64,000 nucleotides of DNA from Pyropia yezoensis (Eukaryota; Rhodophyta; Bangiophyceae; Bangiales; Bangiaceae), in assembly GCA_009829735.1 (NCBI GenBank), contig CM020620.1, forward strand, positions 4,766,299-4,830,298, written 5' to 3'. The notes beneath the pieces are model-generated. The model did not search any database. It worked only from the letters and a program-made list of their open reading frames with translations, and was not told where the DNA came from. Made by a program: the position numbers and the translations under genes. Positions 29,831 to 39,872 of this stretch are shown here, piece after piece. Each line of letters opens with the position of its first letter. Within the stretch, counting starts at the first letter, position 1.

Positions 29831-30372
29831 GGCCGTGTGGTCTGCGACGGCGTCCCCACAGGTCGTCCCGCTGCTGCTGCCACCCCGCGTCTGTCCGACC
29901 CCGAGGGAGCGGTGGGAACTGGATGGGACGACGGGTGCGCGTTGCCCGTCCCCTCAGCGCGTGGCGTCCCAGTTGCGGGCAGCGGCCAGCTGCTCGAGGA
30001 TGGCCGCTGTGGTGGGCCGGTGTCTCTCGGCCCTCCCCCGTGCGACCGCTGGGCGCCCCCCTGTTGCAGCCCGGTGCTTGACGCACCGCCAAGGTGGATG
30101 GCCGATCCCTCCTTTCCCCGCTGCGACTCCTTTGCTCCTGCAGGGGACCGGGAAGACCTCGGCTGCTTGTCGCCCGTCCCGGAAGACGACCGCTGATTGC
30201 GCACAGGGGCGCCCGGGGGCTCGCCCGGTTGACTCGGCGGCACTTGGAGGCCGCAAATGCGCGGCCTCGCCCTTGGGCAGTCGTTCCCAGCCGGCCGACC
30301 CTCGCCGCCGACACCCGCTGCCCGGCTGCCCCGCCCCGGCGGGCTCGGCGGCCTCTGCTGAGGTGACGGCCG

Positions 30373-30375
<3 letters not shown>

Positions 30376-30405
<30 letters not shown>
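30376..30405. repeat. (CTG)10 microsatellite
   Basis: Ten perfect CTG units (CAG on the minus strand, encoding poly-Gln in one frame). Confidence 0.95.
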
Positions 30406-30899
30406 ATTGCTCTCGCCCTCCCCCGCTGGGCCGCCGCCAAACGGCGGCTGCGCCTGCCCGCGAGGGAAGGTCAGTCCTGTCGGCCCACCCTCGCGACCGC
30501 CGGTTGACGGCCTCTCCCAACCAGGAGGGTTCTGCGGCCGCGGCAGCTGGTTCACCCACGCCTGCGTGCGAGCCAGTGGGTTGACAAGCGGTCGGACCAG
30601 GCCGACGCTGCTGTCCGGCGGTGCTCCTGCAGGGCCGTCCAACGGCGGCCCCGCCCGCTGCGGCGGGCTCGTCGGCCGCTGCTGCGCGAGGCCGCTGGGC
30701 TCCACCGGGGGGCCACCAAACGACGGCCCCTTCCACCCGCGACGGTTCTGCGGCTCCTGCCGCTGCTCCTGCTTCGGGTTGTGTCCACTGGGGTCCACCG
30801 GGCGGTCGCCAAACAGCTGGCCCCGCCACCCACAAGGGCTCTGCGGACGAGGCCGCTGCGCTTGGTTGTTGTCCTCGTTCGGCCTCGCAGGATGGCCGC

Positions 30900-31665
30900 C
30901 CAGCCGCAGCCCTCCCCACCAACGCGGGCTCAGTGTCCGCAGCTGGGCTTGGTTGTTGCCCCCACGCGGCACCCCCCCCGCACGCTGGCTGGGCGGCTGC
31001 GGGTGCAGGTGGTGGTTGCCCCAACTCGGCCCCCCCCACCCACGCGGGCTCGGCGGCCGCGGCTGGACTTGGTTGTAGCCCCCGCTTGGCCCCGCCCACC
31101 CGCGCGGGCTCGGCGGCCGCGGCTGGACTTGGTCGTTGCCCCCGCTTGGCCCCCCCCACCCACGCGGGCTCAGCGGCCGCAGCTGGGCTTGGTCGTTGCC
31201 GCCTCTTGGCCCCGCCCACCCACGCGGGCTCGGCGGCCGCGGCTGGACTTGGTCGTTGCCCCCGCTTGGCCCCCCCCACCCGCGCGGGCTTAGCGGCCGC
31301 CGCTGGGCTTGGTCGTTGCCCCAGCTCGGCCCCGCCCACCCGCGCGGGCTCGGCGGCCGCGGCTGGACTTGGTCGTTGCCCCCGCTTGGCCCCGCCCACC
31401 CACGCGGGCTCAGCGGCCGCGGCTGGACTTGGTCGTTGCCCCCGCTTGGCCCCGGCCCCCACCCGCGCGGGCTTAGCGGCCGCCGCTGGGCTTGGTCGTT
31501 GCCCCGGCTCGGCCCCGCCCACCCGCGCGGGCTCGGCGGCCGCGGCTGGGCTTGGTCGTTGCCCCCGCTTGGCCCCCCCCACCCAGGCGGGCTCAGCGGC
31601 CGCCGCTTGGCTTGGTCGTTGCCCCGGCTCGGCCCCGCCCACCCACGCGGGCTTGGCGGCCGCTG
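30900..31665. repeat. 60-bp minisatellite, about 12 copies
   Basis: A 60-bp unit containing TTGGCCCC, CCCACCC, GCGCGGGCT, CGGCGGCCGCGGCTGG and ACTTGGTCGTTGCC repeats about 12 times. Copies differ at a few sites, and one (near 31455) has a 3-base length change. The period equals 20 codons, giving a DQ-x-QPRPPSPRGWAGP unit in one minus frame. Confidence 0.9.
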
Positions 31666-32472
31666 GTCGTGTCCGGCGTAGCCGGCCGCCCCGGCCGGGC
31701 CACCGCAACGCGGCGGCCCCGTCCACCGACGTGGGCTTGGCGGCCGCTCCCAGTCCAGGTTCTGCGGCTGCGTCTGTGCTGCCCACGGACAGCGGCAGGT
31801 CCAGCGGCACAGACCGTGCTGTGGCCCCGCGCGGTCCGCCAGGCGACACTGCCAGCACAGCCGCCGAAAGCCTCGGCGCCGTTGCGTTCTCGTCGGCTCC
31901 GTCACGCACCCCCACCACCGGTTCACTGGCTCTCCTGGCGGAGGCCGAGCCGCCCACGAGCAGCCGCACGTCCAGTGGCACAAAGCAAACTCGGGCCCCG
32001 TGATTTGGGCACGCCGACAACGTGCACAAAGCCGCCGACAGCCGCGACGCCGCTGGTCCTTGCTTATCTTCCGTGGGGGCGGCCCGCCTCCCGGTGGCGG
32101 CCGCCCCCCCCCCCCCCCCCCCCCCCCCCAGCGCCTCGTCCACCCCAACTCGCCCCAGAACGGCGCTGATCCCCGCCCCGGTTGGCGTGGCTGACGCACA
32201 TTGCGGTCGCTCGAGGGAAAAGGCGGTACGGGAGAGGACAGGCAGCCCAACAGAAAGGGGAAAGGGGTGTCGCGGGGGCCGACTTGCGGCCCGCAATCAC
32301 GCCCACAACCGCGCGCGCAAACAGCTTGAAGTATGCAAACGCGTGCCCCGTCGTGCCAGCCGTTCATGGCCACCACACGCGGGGCTGGATACACCGCGAC
32401 GGGGCCGATAGTGATATCCGACCCCCCCGCCCCGCCACGAGCAAACCCCCCCCCCCCCGCCAGCAGCAGCAA

Positions 32473-34815
32473 GTGCCCCCCAACAGCAGCAAGCGCTCCC
32501 CGGCAGCAGCAAACGCCCCCCTCCCCCCACCAACAGCAAACGCCTCTCCACTACCCCCCCCCCGACGTGCCCGTCACGACACCAGCTGCGAAATCCTTGC
32601 GGCCGCGACACTTGCCGGGGGGGAGGAAGCCGCCCCCACCGGCGCGGCCGCAAACAGCGGGGGGGACACCAAGAGCACCACGGGGATGCGCCTCCACCGA
32701 TGAGGACAACACAACGGGGGATGGCGGCCAGCCACGTGAACAATGTGGCCGCCCTGGGGGACCAGCCGCATCAACCGTGCGGCCGCGAGGAGAAACAGGC
32801 GGGGCGACACTCCCGCAGCGCCGCGGCAAACAGCGTGGGGACGGCCAACGGGGGGGGGGGCCCAACCCGCGGCCGCCACGCGGCCGCCAAGGGGGGGGCG
32901 ACCGTCGCCCACGAGCGTGACACTCCCCCAGAGGGGGGACGCCACCACCAAAAAATCCGGGCAAGGCGCCTCTGCCCATGCGGCCCGACAAGGGGGATGG
33001 CGACCAGCCACGTAGACAATGTGGCCGCCTGAAGGACCAGCCGCATCAACCGTGCGGCCGGGAGACAACCCAGGCGGGGTGACGCTCCCCCTCCGCCGTC
33101 ACAAGCACTTCCGAGACGCCCCTGGCACCGGGGGGGGGTGTCTCCCAAGCGCGGCGGCGACGATCCTCTGGGGCCGAAAAAACAGGGTGGGGGGGGCCGC
33201 AACATAGGGTGTGGGGGGGGAGGCGCGACGACCCCTGGCCGTGCCGGACCCGCCAAGGAGGGGGGGCAAGGGGGGAAGGGCGGCGACCTGTGTTCCGAAG
33301 GAGACCCGTCTACGCACGGACGGGGGCCGATCGGCAGGGGTGCGGGGTCGGCGACGACCCGCGGCGACAGCGCGGCCGCAGAGCGTCAGAGGGAACATCA
33401 CCCATGACGGGAGAGACCCGCGGCCGTCGAGCGGCCGCGGGCCATCCTTGCGATGTACGGGGCGGCGAGGGGGGGAGGAGCCCGCGGCCGTCAGGCAGCC
33501 GCAAAGCATTGTGGAGGCCCGTCTCGGGGGGGCCCGCTCTGGGGTGAGCCACCTGGGGGGGCTAGAGGCGGCCACTTGGTAGTGGGCCCGCCAAAGGAGA
33601 GGGCAACCACGAGGCGCCCCAAAATTTGCCAAGACCATCATGGTCATGGTGTCTGTGGAGGCGCCACGCTGGGCCACGCGGGGATAGTTGGGGGGGGGGG
33701 GGGATCGCGGCGGACCCCGCGTGGCGGCCCCACAAGCACCCTTGCTGGCACGACGGGGGGTGCTGGCAGGTGATAGCAGGTGATAGCACAGGGAGGGGCC
33801 AGGGCCAGAACAGTCAAAGTCGGAGGGGTGGAGGGGGGTCGAGGGGGGGTTGGGGCGTCACTGGTCCCAGCCTCGCGCGGGACGGCCGACACCGACCGAG
33901 AGAGGAGCTGCTGTCCACACACCTGGGGAACTTGCGCTGGCAGGGGGGGATGTCCCTTTGATTTGGTGCGCGCTGAGCCTCGACACGCACTTCCCTCCCT
34001 CGAAGGGGTGGGGGAGTGCCGTTGGGGGCGCACGTGTGGTGGCTGTGTGACAAACCAATGGGGAACGCAATTGGGCCGGAAGGGGCGAGGGGGGGCGGAA
34101 GAGCACGAGGGGGGGGCGGGGGGGGTCGGGGGGGGTGCGACGCGGAGAGCGGGGTGGGAGGAAGGGCGCAAGGGAGGCGTAGAAGCACGCGCGGGAAAAA
34201 TTCGAGGCCGAATACCGCGGGAGGCCGCGCCGGAGGAGCCGCCGAGGCCCGGGGAAGGGCGCTCTGGAAGAAATCGAGAAACAAAAACTTGGGCGACATC
34301 CACTGCAAGCGCGCCGTCGGAGGCGCGGGCCGCACCGCCAAGGCGGCGTCCGGGTGTACGCGACGCAGGGAAACGACGTGCGCGCGGTTGACAGTCCCGC
34401 CGGACGTCCCAGAACGACTGAGAGCCACAGAGACAAGGCCGACTCGAGTCGGCCCGCCCCGACGGGAGACAGTCATTTGGCATGCGTTGCTGTGACCGGT
34501 CGTCCGTCCCAAGAAGTGCGACGAACATAGCAAGATCATTGGCTGTCATCACGCAACGACCACAAAAATATGCGAAACCGCCATACTTGCGCATGTAGAC
34601 GCGTGAATGTCGCATATGGCACGCGTTTATGCCTCAAATTACTCGTGTACGTGGCACCCTATTTCGTCTTCCATGCCCAATGCATCCCCATTCCTGCCAA
34701 AGGAGGGCAACATTTTTCCACAATGACTCTCTTTGCGCTGCGTGTCTCGCTACTTTGCCGATACGAGGAACCATCCGGACGGTCTTTCCACGTCCCGGGC
34801 AGTCCAGCAGGGGGG
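32473..34815. other. G-rich repetitive region, no supported gene
   Basis: Plus-strand G runs of 7-12 bases are frequent. Open frames are patternless. It contains the 75-bp direct repeat listed separately. It may be the right-hand subterminal part of the Harbinger transposon. Confidence 0.4.
32715..33064. repeat. Pair of 75-bp direct repeats
   Basis: 32715-32789 and 32991-33064 share GGGGGATGGCG, CAGCCACGT, CAATGTGGCCGCC and CCGCATCAACCGTGCGGCCG with few differences, spaced about 276 bp apart. Confidence 0.75.
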
Positions 34816-35280
34816 CTAGTGCATGTTATCGCGTATTGTATGAACGCGTGCGAACTCGGACAATACACTCAGCGAACAAAGGAATTCCGTAACCACATCC
34901 GAATCGCTGTCCGAGAGACCCCTCGGTCGTGTGTCAGGTATGCTGTAGTCCATGAAGACCATGTAGCCCCCGTCCCGCAACAACTCCTTTATGATTCTGA
35001 AGAGCGCTTGTTCTCAGCCAGTCAGAGGCGCCCACGTTGCGTTTAAAATATATATTGCGGTAAGATGGTATACGAGATGGTCGGGACCCGTGGAAACACT
35101 CTTAGGGAGTGCTTCTGGGCCTTGCAGCAGACTGCATGTTTGCCTTCCACCGGACTCGACCGATGCTCGATGATGCTCAGGAGCCGGCTGTCCACACCAC
35201 ACAAGAGCCCACACGAGCCGGCGTTCCCCCACTGACCAATCGGGTTCCATCGTTGCATCTAAAATGAGCTTGGTGTTCAC
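34816..35280 (-). pseudogene. Possible methyltransferase-like coding remnant
   Basis: A minus frame from 35280 runs to a TAG at 34816 with one internal TGA near 35015. After the TGA it reads ALFRIIKELLRDGGYMVFMD, similar to the late beta-strand region of SAM-dependent methyltransferases (LLxxGGxxVxxD). SDSDSDVVTEFLC follows. The first half has no recognisable pattern. The area is less GC-rich than its surroundings. It may be a decayed gene or an exon of a spliced one; evidence is weak. Confidence 0.25.
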
Positions 35281-36173
35281 AGCCGAATTTCGTTCAGGTT
35301 CTAATTCGGGCTATGCCACGTGGTCTGTGCAGCATTACAGCAATGATACAGAGAGAGATGCCGCGGCAGCCGCGTCGCGGCAGTGACAACAGCTGGAGTG
35401 CTGGTGTGGATGTTTTTTAAGAAGAGCCTGCGCAGCGGCAGCTGGGACGACGCGGGGTGTACATACACACATACATGTATGTAGGGCGGGGGCCGAAAGT
35501 AGGATGGCGAGGAAAATACTCCCCACTGGCCGTTGGCGACCGGCGGTGGCAGTGCGGCCGCTACGGCGACTGACACCCTACCGCGACGCGCGCCGCCGGC
35601 GGCGCTTCCGCTTGGCCCGTCTGCGCTCCGCCGTCGCCCCGTGAGGTTCTGCTGCATCAGCTACACGCCCTGCCCCGTTGCCCCCTACCTGGCCGGCAGT
35701 ACAATCTTCTCCCTCCGTGGCAGCGGGTTCGTTGGACGGCGGTCCGGTGCAGTGGGTGGTCACCACTGGGGGGTTGGGGCGGTGGGACGAGCGGCGCCAT
35801 GACCATGGGCATTGGGCGCCCCGCGTGCGCGTGTCCCTGACGCCGGGAACGGCGGCGACTACCCCATGCGCCACAGCTACGAGCTCTCGTTGCCCCTGCT
35901 CCGAACCCCCGTTTGATGGCCCAACCCATCAGAGAGACAATGTCGCTTCAAGTCACCCTCGCCACCACTTTCGTCAATGGATCGCGCCACCCTGCAGCAG
36001 TCAGGACACTGCACCACCCCGATACCCCAGTACTCAACCGTACGACCTGCAGCGTCTCATCGTCTCATCACCACACCCCGCATTCTCTTCATGCATGGGC
36101 GGGCGCCCCTCCCCCCCCCCCAAGCAATTCTCCCTTGTGCCGCCGCCACCTCCCCCCCACCCCCCTCCCTCAT
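35281..36173. other. Intergenic, no supported gene
   Basis: No convincing frame. A palindromic ACATACATGTATGT string lies near 35465-35480, similar to one near 8260. The right end is the 3' flank of the minus-strand gene that follows. Confidence 0.5.
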
Positions 36174-37436
36174 CTATTGTTGCGCACGCATCTCCCACAT
36201 CTCCAGTCGGGCCTCGATGGGCGCCCCCTCTGGGGCATCCACCTTGGGGTTGCACAGGTCCTCCTGGATGCCCTCGGGCCCACGGGCAGACTCGTCGCCA
36301 CCCTCCGCCCCTGTCCATGCCAAGGACGGCGGTGGCGCGTCGGGGGACGTCGTCACCACTGGCGATGATGGGCTGCCAAAAAAGTCCAGGTCCACCACCC
36401 CAATCACGTCGGCATCCGTGCCGCTGGCGCGGCCCCCGAGGCTCCCACCCTCGCTCAGCGCGCTGTCGCCACTTCTTTCCAGCGCAATGTCGGGCGTCTG
36501 GTCGCTACCCATCAACAAAGGCACGTCCTTGGGAGGCGGGTGTGCACCGGCGGCGGCCTTCGCGGCGGCGGCGGCGGCCACCGCCGCCTCCTTTTTCCGA
36601 GCCGAATGGGTGCGGTTCAGTACCGCCGCCGCCGACTGCAGCAGCACCTTGGGGCTGTGCTTGCGTGCGCTTGCCGCCCCGCGGGTAGGGGTGTCACCCG
36701 CAGACTTGCCACCGCTGCCAAACACGCCATCAAAGGCCCGGTCGAGCGTCAGGGAGCGGCGTCGGCCCAGCTTGTTGCGGGGATCGCGGCCTCCATTGCC
36801 GCCGTTGCCGTCGCCACCGCCGCCACCGCCAGCATGGTTTGTGGCGTCGGGCCGGCCGTGCAGCAGGCTGGACGTCTTGGTAAAACGCTTGAGCATTTTT
36901 GTCTTGGGCGGCTCCCCCTCAACTGGCCTCTTGGGCGGCTCCCCCTCAACCGGCCCAGCCACCGGCAGCACTCCCGATATGGCCGCACCACGCCGGGGGG
37001 AATCGGTACCAAACGTCCTTGCCTCTGAGGGCAGCCCCTCAGGCGGCGCGCCCGCGGCAGCCTCCGAATCGGGCACGACCTCGGACGGCACTGAGGTCGC
37101 CGAGCCCGTCGGCATCAGAGGCGACGGGGACGGGCGTGGGGCGGGTGGCCGCGCCGCGGTCGCGTCAGGGGGGCACGCCGCCGCCGCTGAGTCAGCAGAC
37201 AGGCGCACCGGGCGGGGGAGCGTCAGCTTCTTGCGGATGGTGGTAGGCCAGTGGCGGCCGCCACTACCACCACCCCCATCGCCTCCGCCGCCACCGACGC
37301 CACCGCTGCCACCGCCTCCAGCAACGCCGCCACCGCCGCCGCCGCCGCCGATGTCAACCCCGACGACGGCAGCCGCTCCCGCGGCTTCATCGGGGCTCGG
37401 TGCGGGCGCCTCAGGGGTGGGGACGTCGCTGGCCAT
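36174..37436 (-). CDS. Hypothetical disordered protein, 420 aa
   Basis: The first ATG is at 37436. The frame is open further upstream but without an ATG. The protein is mostly low complexity: a Gly-rich run near residues 25-60, then RKKLTLPRPVRLS, and a short tandem repeat of PVEGEPPK near residue 160. Two basic, Ser-containing patches follow: KMLKRFTKTSSLLHGRP, then NKLGRRRSLTLDRAFDGVFG. An alanine helix follows, then an acidic C-terminus with VIGVVDLDFFGSP and a final Met/Glu/Arg helix. RRRSLTL-type patches look like kinase sites. I recognise no family. Consistent basic and acidic blocks argue for a real gene, perhaps a signalling or cytoskeletal adaptor. Confidence 0.55.
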   Translation of the reverse strand: MASDVPTPEAPAPSPDEAAGAAAVVGVDIGGGGGGGGVAGGGGSGGVGGGGGDGGGGSGGRHWPTTIRKKLTLPRPVRLSADSAAAACPPDATAARPPAPRPSPSPLMPTGSATSVPSEVVPDSEAAAGAPPEGLPSEARTFGTDSPRRGAAISGVLPVAGPVEGEPPKRPVEGEPPKTKMLKRFTKTSSLLHGRPDATNHAGGGGGGDGNGGNGGRDPRNKLGRRRSLTLDRAFDGVFGSGGKSAGDTPTRGAASARKHSPKVLLQSAAAVLNRTHSARKKEAAVAAAAAAKAAAGAHPPPKDVPLLMGSDQTPDIALERSGDSALSEGGSLGGRASGTDADVIGVVDLDFFGSPSSPVVTTSPDAPPPSLAWTGAEGGDESARGPEGIQEDLCNPKVDAPEGAPIEARLEMWEMRAQQ

Positions 37437-38227
37437 CTCCACCACCTGAGCAGCCACCACTCGGGAGACAGGGTCACACGTAGAAGACTGGGCCGTGCCT
37501 GCTGGCCCAGCCGATACCACTACCCCGGCCCCGCCTCGCCGCGGCAACTTTGCAATACACCCAGCGCACTGGTGGGCGAGAGGAAGGCGCGTCAAGACCA
37601 GTGCGGCGTGGAGAAAGACAAGGGACGACGCTGCACACGGCGTTCCACCCTCCAGTCAGCCGGGTTGCGTTGCCGAAAGAGTGCCCGCAACGTGCGGGCA
37701 AGCAGCCCCACGCAAGGCCCCGCCGTTGGCAGCGTGGCGGCGGTGGCGGGCTCCCCCCCTCGTCAGCAACGGCCGGGGCGCCTCGTTCCCTCCCCTCTCC
37801 CCACGCCTCCCCCCCGTGCACCCCCCCCCCCCCTTCCCCCCCCCCGCTCACGCGCCCGCCAGCCAAGCTGCTGCATCAGGTCATGATGACAGCCGTCGGC
37901 GGGGCGGGCGAGCAGCTAGATAATGAGCGACCGAGGCGTCGGTTGCCGAGCCGAAGACGCAGTAGCGGCGTTGCCGCCGCAGGGAAGCGTGAGAGGGGAG
38001 GGGAGGGGTGACGGGTGTGGACGCTTCTCGTATTTGCTGTCAACCAGTCTCACAAGTATTATGTAGTTCTTGTTAAGTACTTTGTGATGCCTCCTCGGGA
38101 TCTGACTGCATGCGTCTTGGTCGTCGGTGTCGTCGTTGCGACACCGTCCCTGCCCGCCCATCGCCTGTGAACACATCGTTTCCCGCCCTCCCGACTGTCT
38201 GATCCGCTCCACACGCAAGGCATCACC
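37437..38227. other. Divergent intergenic region
   Basis: Shared 5' flank of the minus-strand hypothetical gene and the plus-strand uL29m gene, so a possible bidirectional promoter region. A long C-rich block lies near 37790-37850. No other gene is seen. Confidence 0.5.
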
Positions 38228-39016
38228 ATGTTGTCCCGGTGGAAGGCCGGCGCAGCGCCCTCAACGCGTCTGATCCGATGGCTGGCCACGGACACGACTG
38301 GCGGCGTCCGTCCGCCGTCTACTTCTCCCGCCAACGCCACGGGAACCCCCTCGGCTACCACAACTGCTACAACAACCTCTGCTGATGCCACCACGACGGC
38401 CACCCCCTCAACTGCCACCACCACCGCAGCCTCTACTGATACCTCTGCCAGCTCCAAACCAGCTGCTGGCGCTCCTGCCCGCCCCCCCCGGCAGCGCACC
38501 CCCTACCACACCAAATCCCGCCCCGTCCCTGGAAAGGCAACTGCGGGGGCCAACGCGGCGGCGGTGGCGGCCTTCCTTCCCCCCACTCCGGGAGAGCCTG
38601 TCGGTCGCGCGTGGCGCGCAGGGGAGCTGCGTCTGAAGTCGTACGCTGACCTTCACGCCCTCTGGTTCGTGCTGCTGCGGGAGCGGGCGGTGCTCGACAC
38701 GACCGCCGAGTGGTGTCGAGGGGCCCGGCGGCACCCCGTCCGCGTGGCGTCGTCGCTGGTCAAGGTGAAGAAGAGCATGGCGCGGGTCAAGAGTGTGGTT
38801 GGTGAGCGCGTGCGGGCCTTCAAGGCCAAGAAGGAGCGGGAGGCAGCTGCGGCGGCGGCGGCGGCAGGGGGAGGGGAGAGGGGGGAAGCGTTGGCTACTA
38901 TGGGCGGGGAGAAGGAAGTGGGGCCCGCAGGGCTTGCCACTCTCATGCGTACAGAGGACGCGCCGCAGGGCGTGCTCCGTGGCCGCCGGGGGAGGGGAGG
39001 GGGGCGCCGCGCGTGA
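38228..39016 (+). CDS. MRPL47: Mitochondrial large-subunit ribosomal protein uL29m (MRPL47)
   Basis: The ATG at 38228 (context CACCATG) opens 262 codons. Residues 1-20 (MLSRWKAGAAPSTRLIRWLA) form a basic amphipathic presequence; a Thr/Ala/Ser-rich linker runs to about residue 100. The conserved MRP-L47 block is at about 126-193: GRAWRAGELRLKSYADLHAL, then WFVLLRERAVL, then VKKSMARVKSVVGER. The family uses this to contact rRNA near the exit tunnel. The C-terminus is an extra low-complexity extension (Ala run, then RGRRGRGGGRRA) absent from most homologues. It belongs to the mitochondrial ribosome. Confidence 0.88.
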   Translation: MLSRWKAGAAPSTRLIRWLATDTTGGVRPPSTSPANATGTPSATTTATTTSADATTTATPSTATTTAASTDTSASSKPAAGAPARPPRQRTPYHTKSRPVPGKATAGANAAAVAAFLPPTPGEPVGRAWRAGELRLKSYADLHALWFVLLRERAVLDTTAEWCRGARRHPVRVASSLVKVKKSMARVKSVVGERVRAFKAKKEREAAAAAAAAGGGERGEALATMGGEKEVGPAGLATLMRTEDAPQGVLRGRRGRGGGRRA

Positions 39017-39872
39017 CGGGGGATTCTGCGGTCTGGTGGATGAGCGGTTTCTAGACGCGGGCGACGCCCTCTGTGATGCAGTTTTCCGTGTGTGAACCTG
39101 CCCGTGGGACGGCCGGTGGGACGTAGCCACCTGCCTGCGCCCCCCTGATGACTCTCCCTCCATCGTGCGTCATGAGCAGCTGCCCAGATGGGTCGCCCAT
39201 TCTGCTGATAGGGCAGCTTCACCCCCCCACCGTTGCCATACGGTCCCGCCCCTGCTGGGGTTGTCGACGCAGCCATGCGGCGCTGGGCATGCCGCGGCTG
39301 GCAGGCTCTGGCAAGCGGTCGGTGCCCGTCGGTGCCCTGGGGAGGAGCGACCAGTTCGGCGGTGGACGGGGTGTGGAGACGGAGCGGGTTGCGTCCAAGC
39401 TGGTTCAATGCCGATTGGTGGACAGCAATGCCTTGCAGTGTAATGTGTTGCTCGTGCCTTGGCGCCAAGGCCTCTCACGCACCCAAATACGAACCTTTGA
39501 AGGAGGAGAGGGTGCCAGGCAGGCGCCTCGCGGCAAAAAACGGTCTGGGCTGCAGAGCCCTACGGGCGCGACCCCGTCCCAGCCTGATCCCCTGTTGTCA
39601 CTCCCAAGACCCCACCCCCGCCCTGACGACCGACAGCGGCGCGGTGGACGTCAACACGCTGCCCGGCAGCCGTGACCATTCAGTTGCCACCGCCTCTGGC
39701 CTTACTCGTCCTTGTTTTCAGGACGCAGCGGTCGCCCCATAGCCTTCTCGCCCTCCTCTCCTCCGTCGCGCTGCCCCCCCCGAGCCCCCCACTGTCCGCG
39801 CCCGCGCTCTCCTTCCCTGCTCCGTCTTCTTGTTCTGGCCATCAACTCCCTCCGCCCTGTCCCAGGCCCACC
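39017..39872. other. Intergenic region upstream of VID27
   Basis: No supported gene. Open frames have no family pattern. The last 100 bases are pyrimidine-rich, as often found near transcription starts. Confidence 0.5.

Larger units (their letters stand above)
29831..32472 (-). other. Repeat-rich open region upstream of the Myb-like gene; coding status unclear
   Basis: One minus frame is open for over 1,000 codons from 32472 to 29335, and another from 32296 to 29954. Both read through a 60-bp minisatellite and a CTG tract, so openness alone is weak evidence. The first frame holds two copies of a cysteine-rich motif (RRLCxxCR, then GPxxxLCxWTCxC) encoded by a diverged duplication near 31750-31870 and 31940-32050. 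It ends with an ordered stretch (AAEDAAVDAARRALEMEWDL). It could be a 5' extension of the Harbinger accessory protein or a separate transposon protein. I cannot choose a frame. Confidence 0.3.

Noticed and set aside
30900-31665. CRISPR-like array
   Set aside because: Units are contiguous 60-bp tandem repeats without unique spacers, in a eukaryotic genome. It is a minisatellite.
30621-32003. A 460-codon plus-strand repetitive frame
   Set aside because: Only reads the 60-bp minisatellite; all frames are open there.
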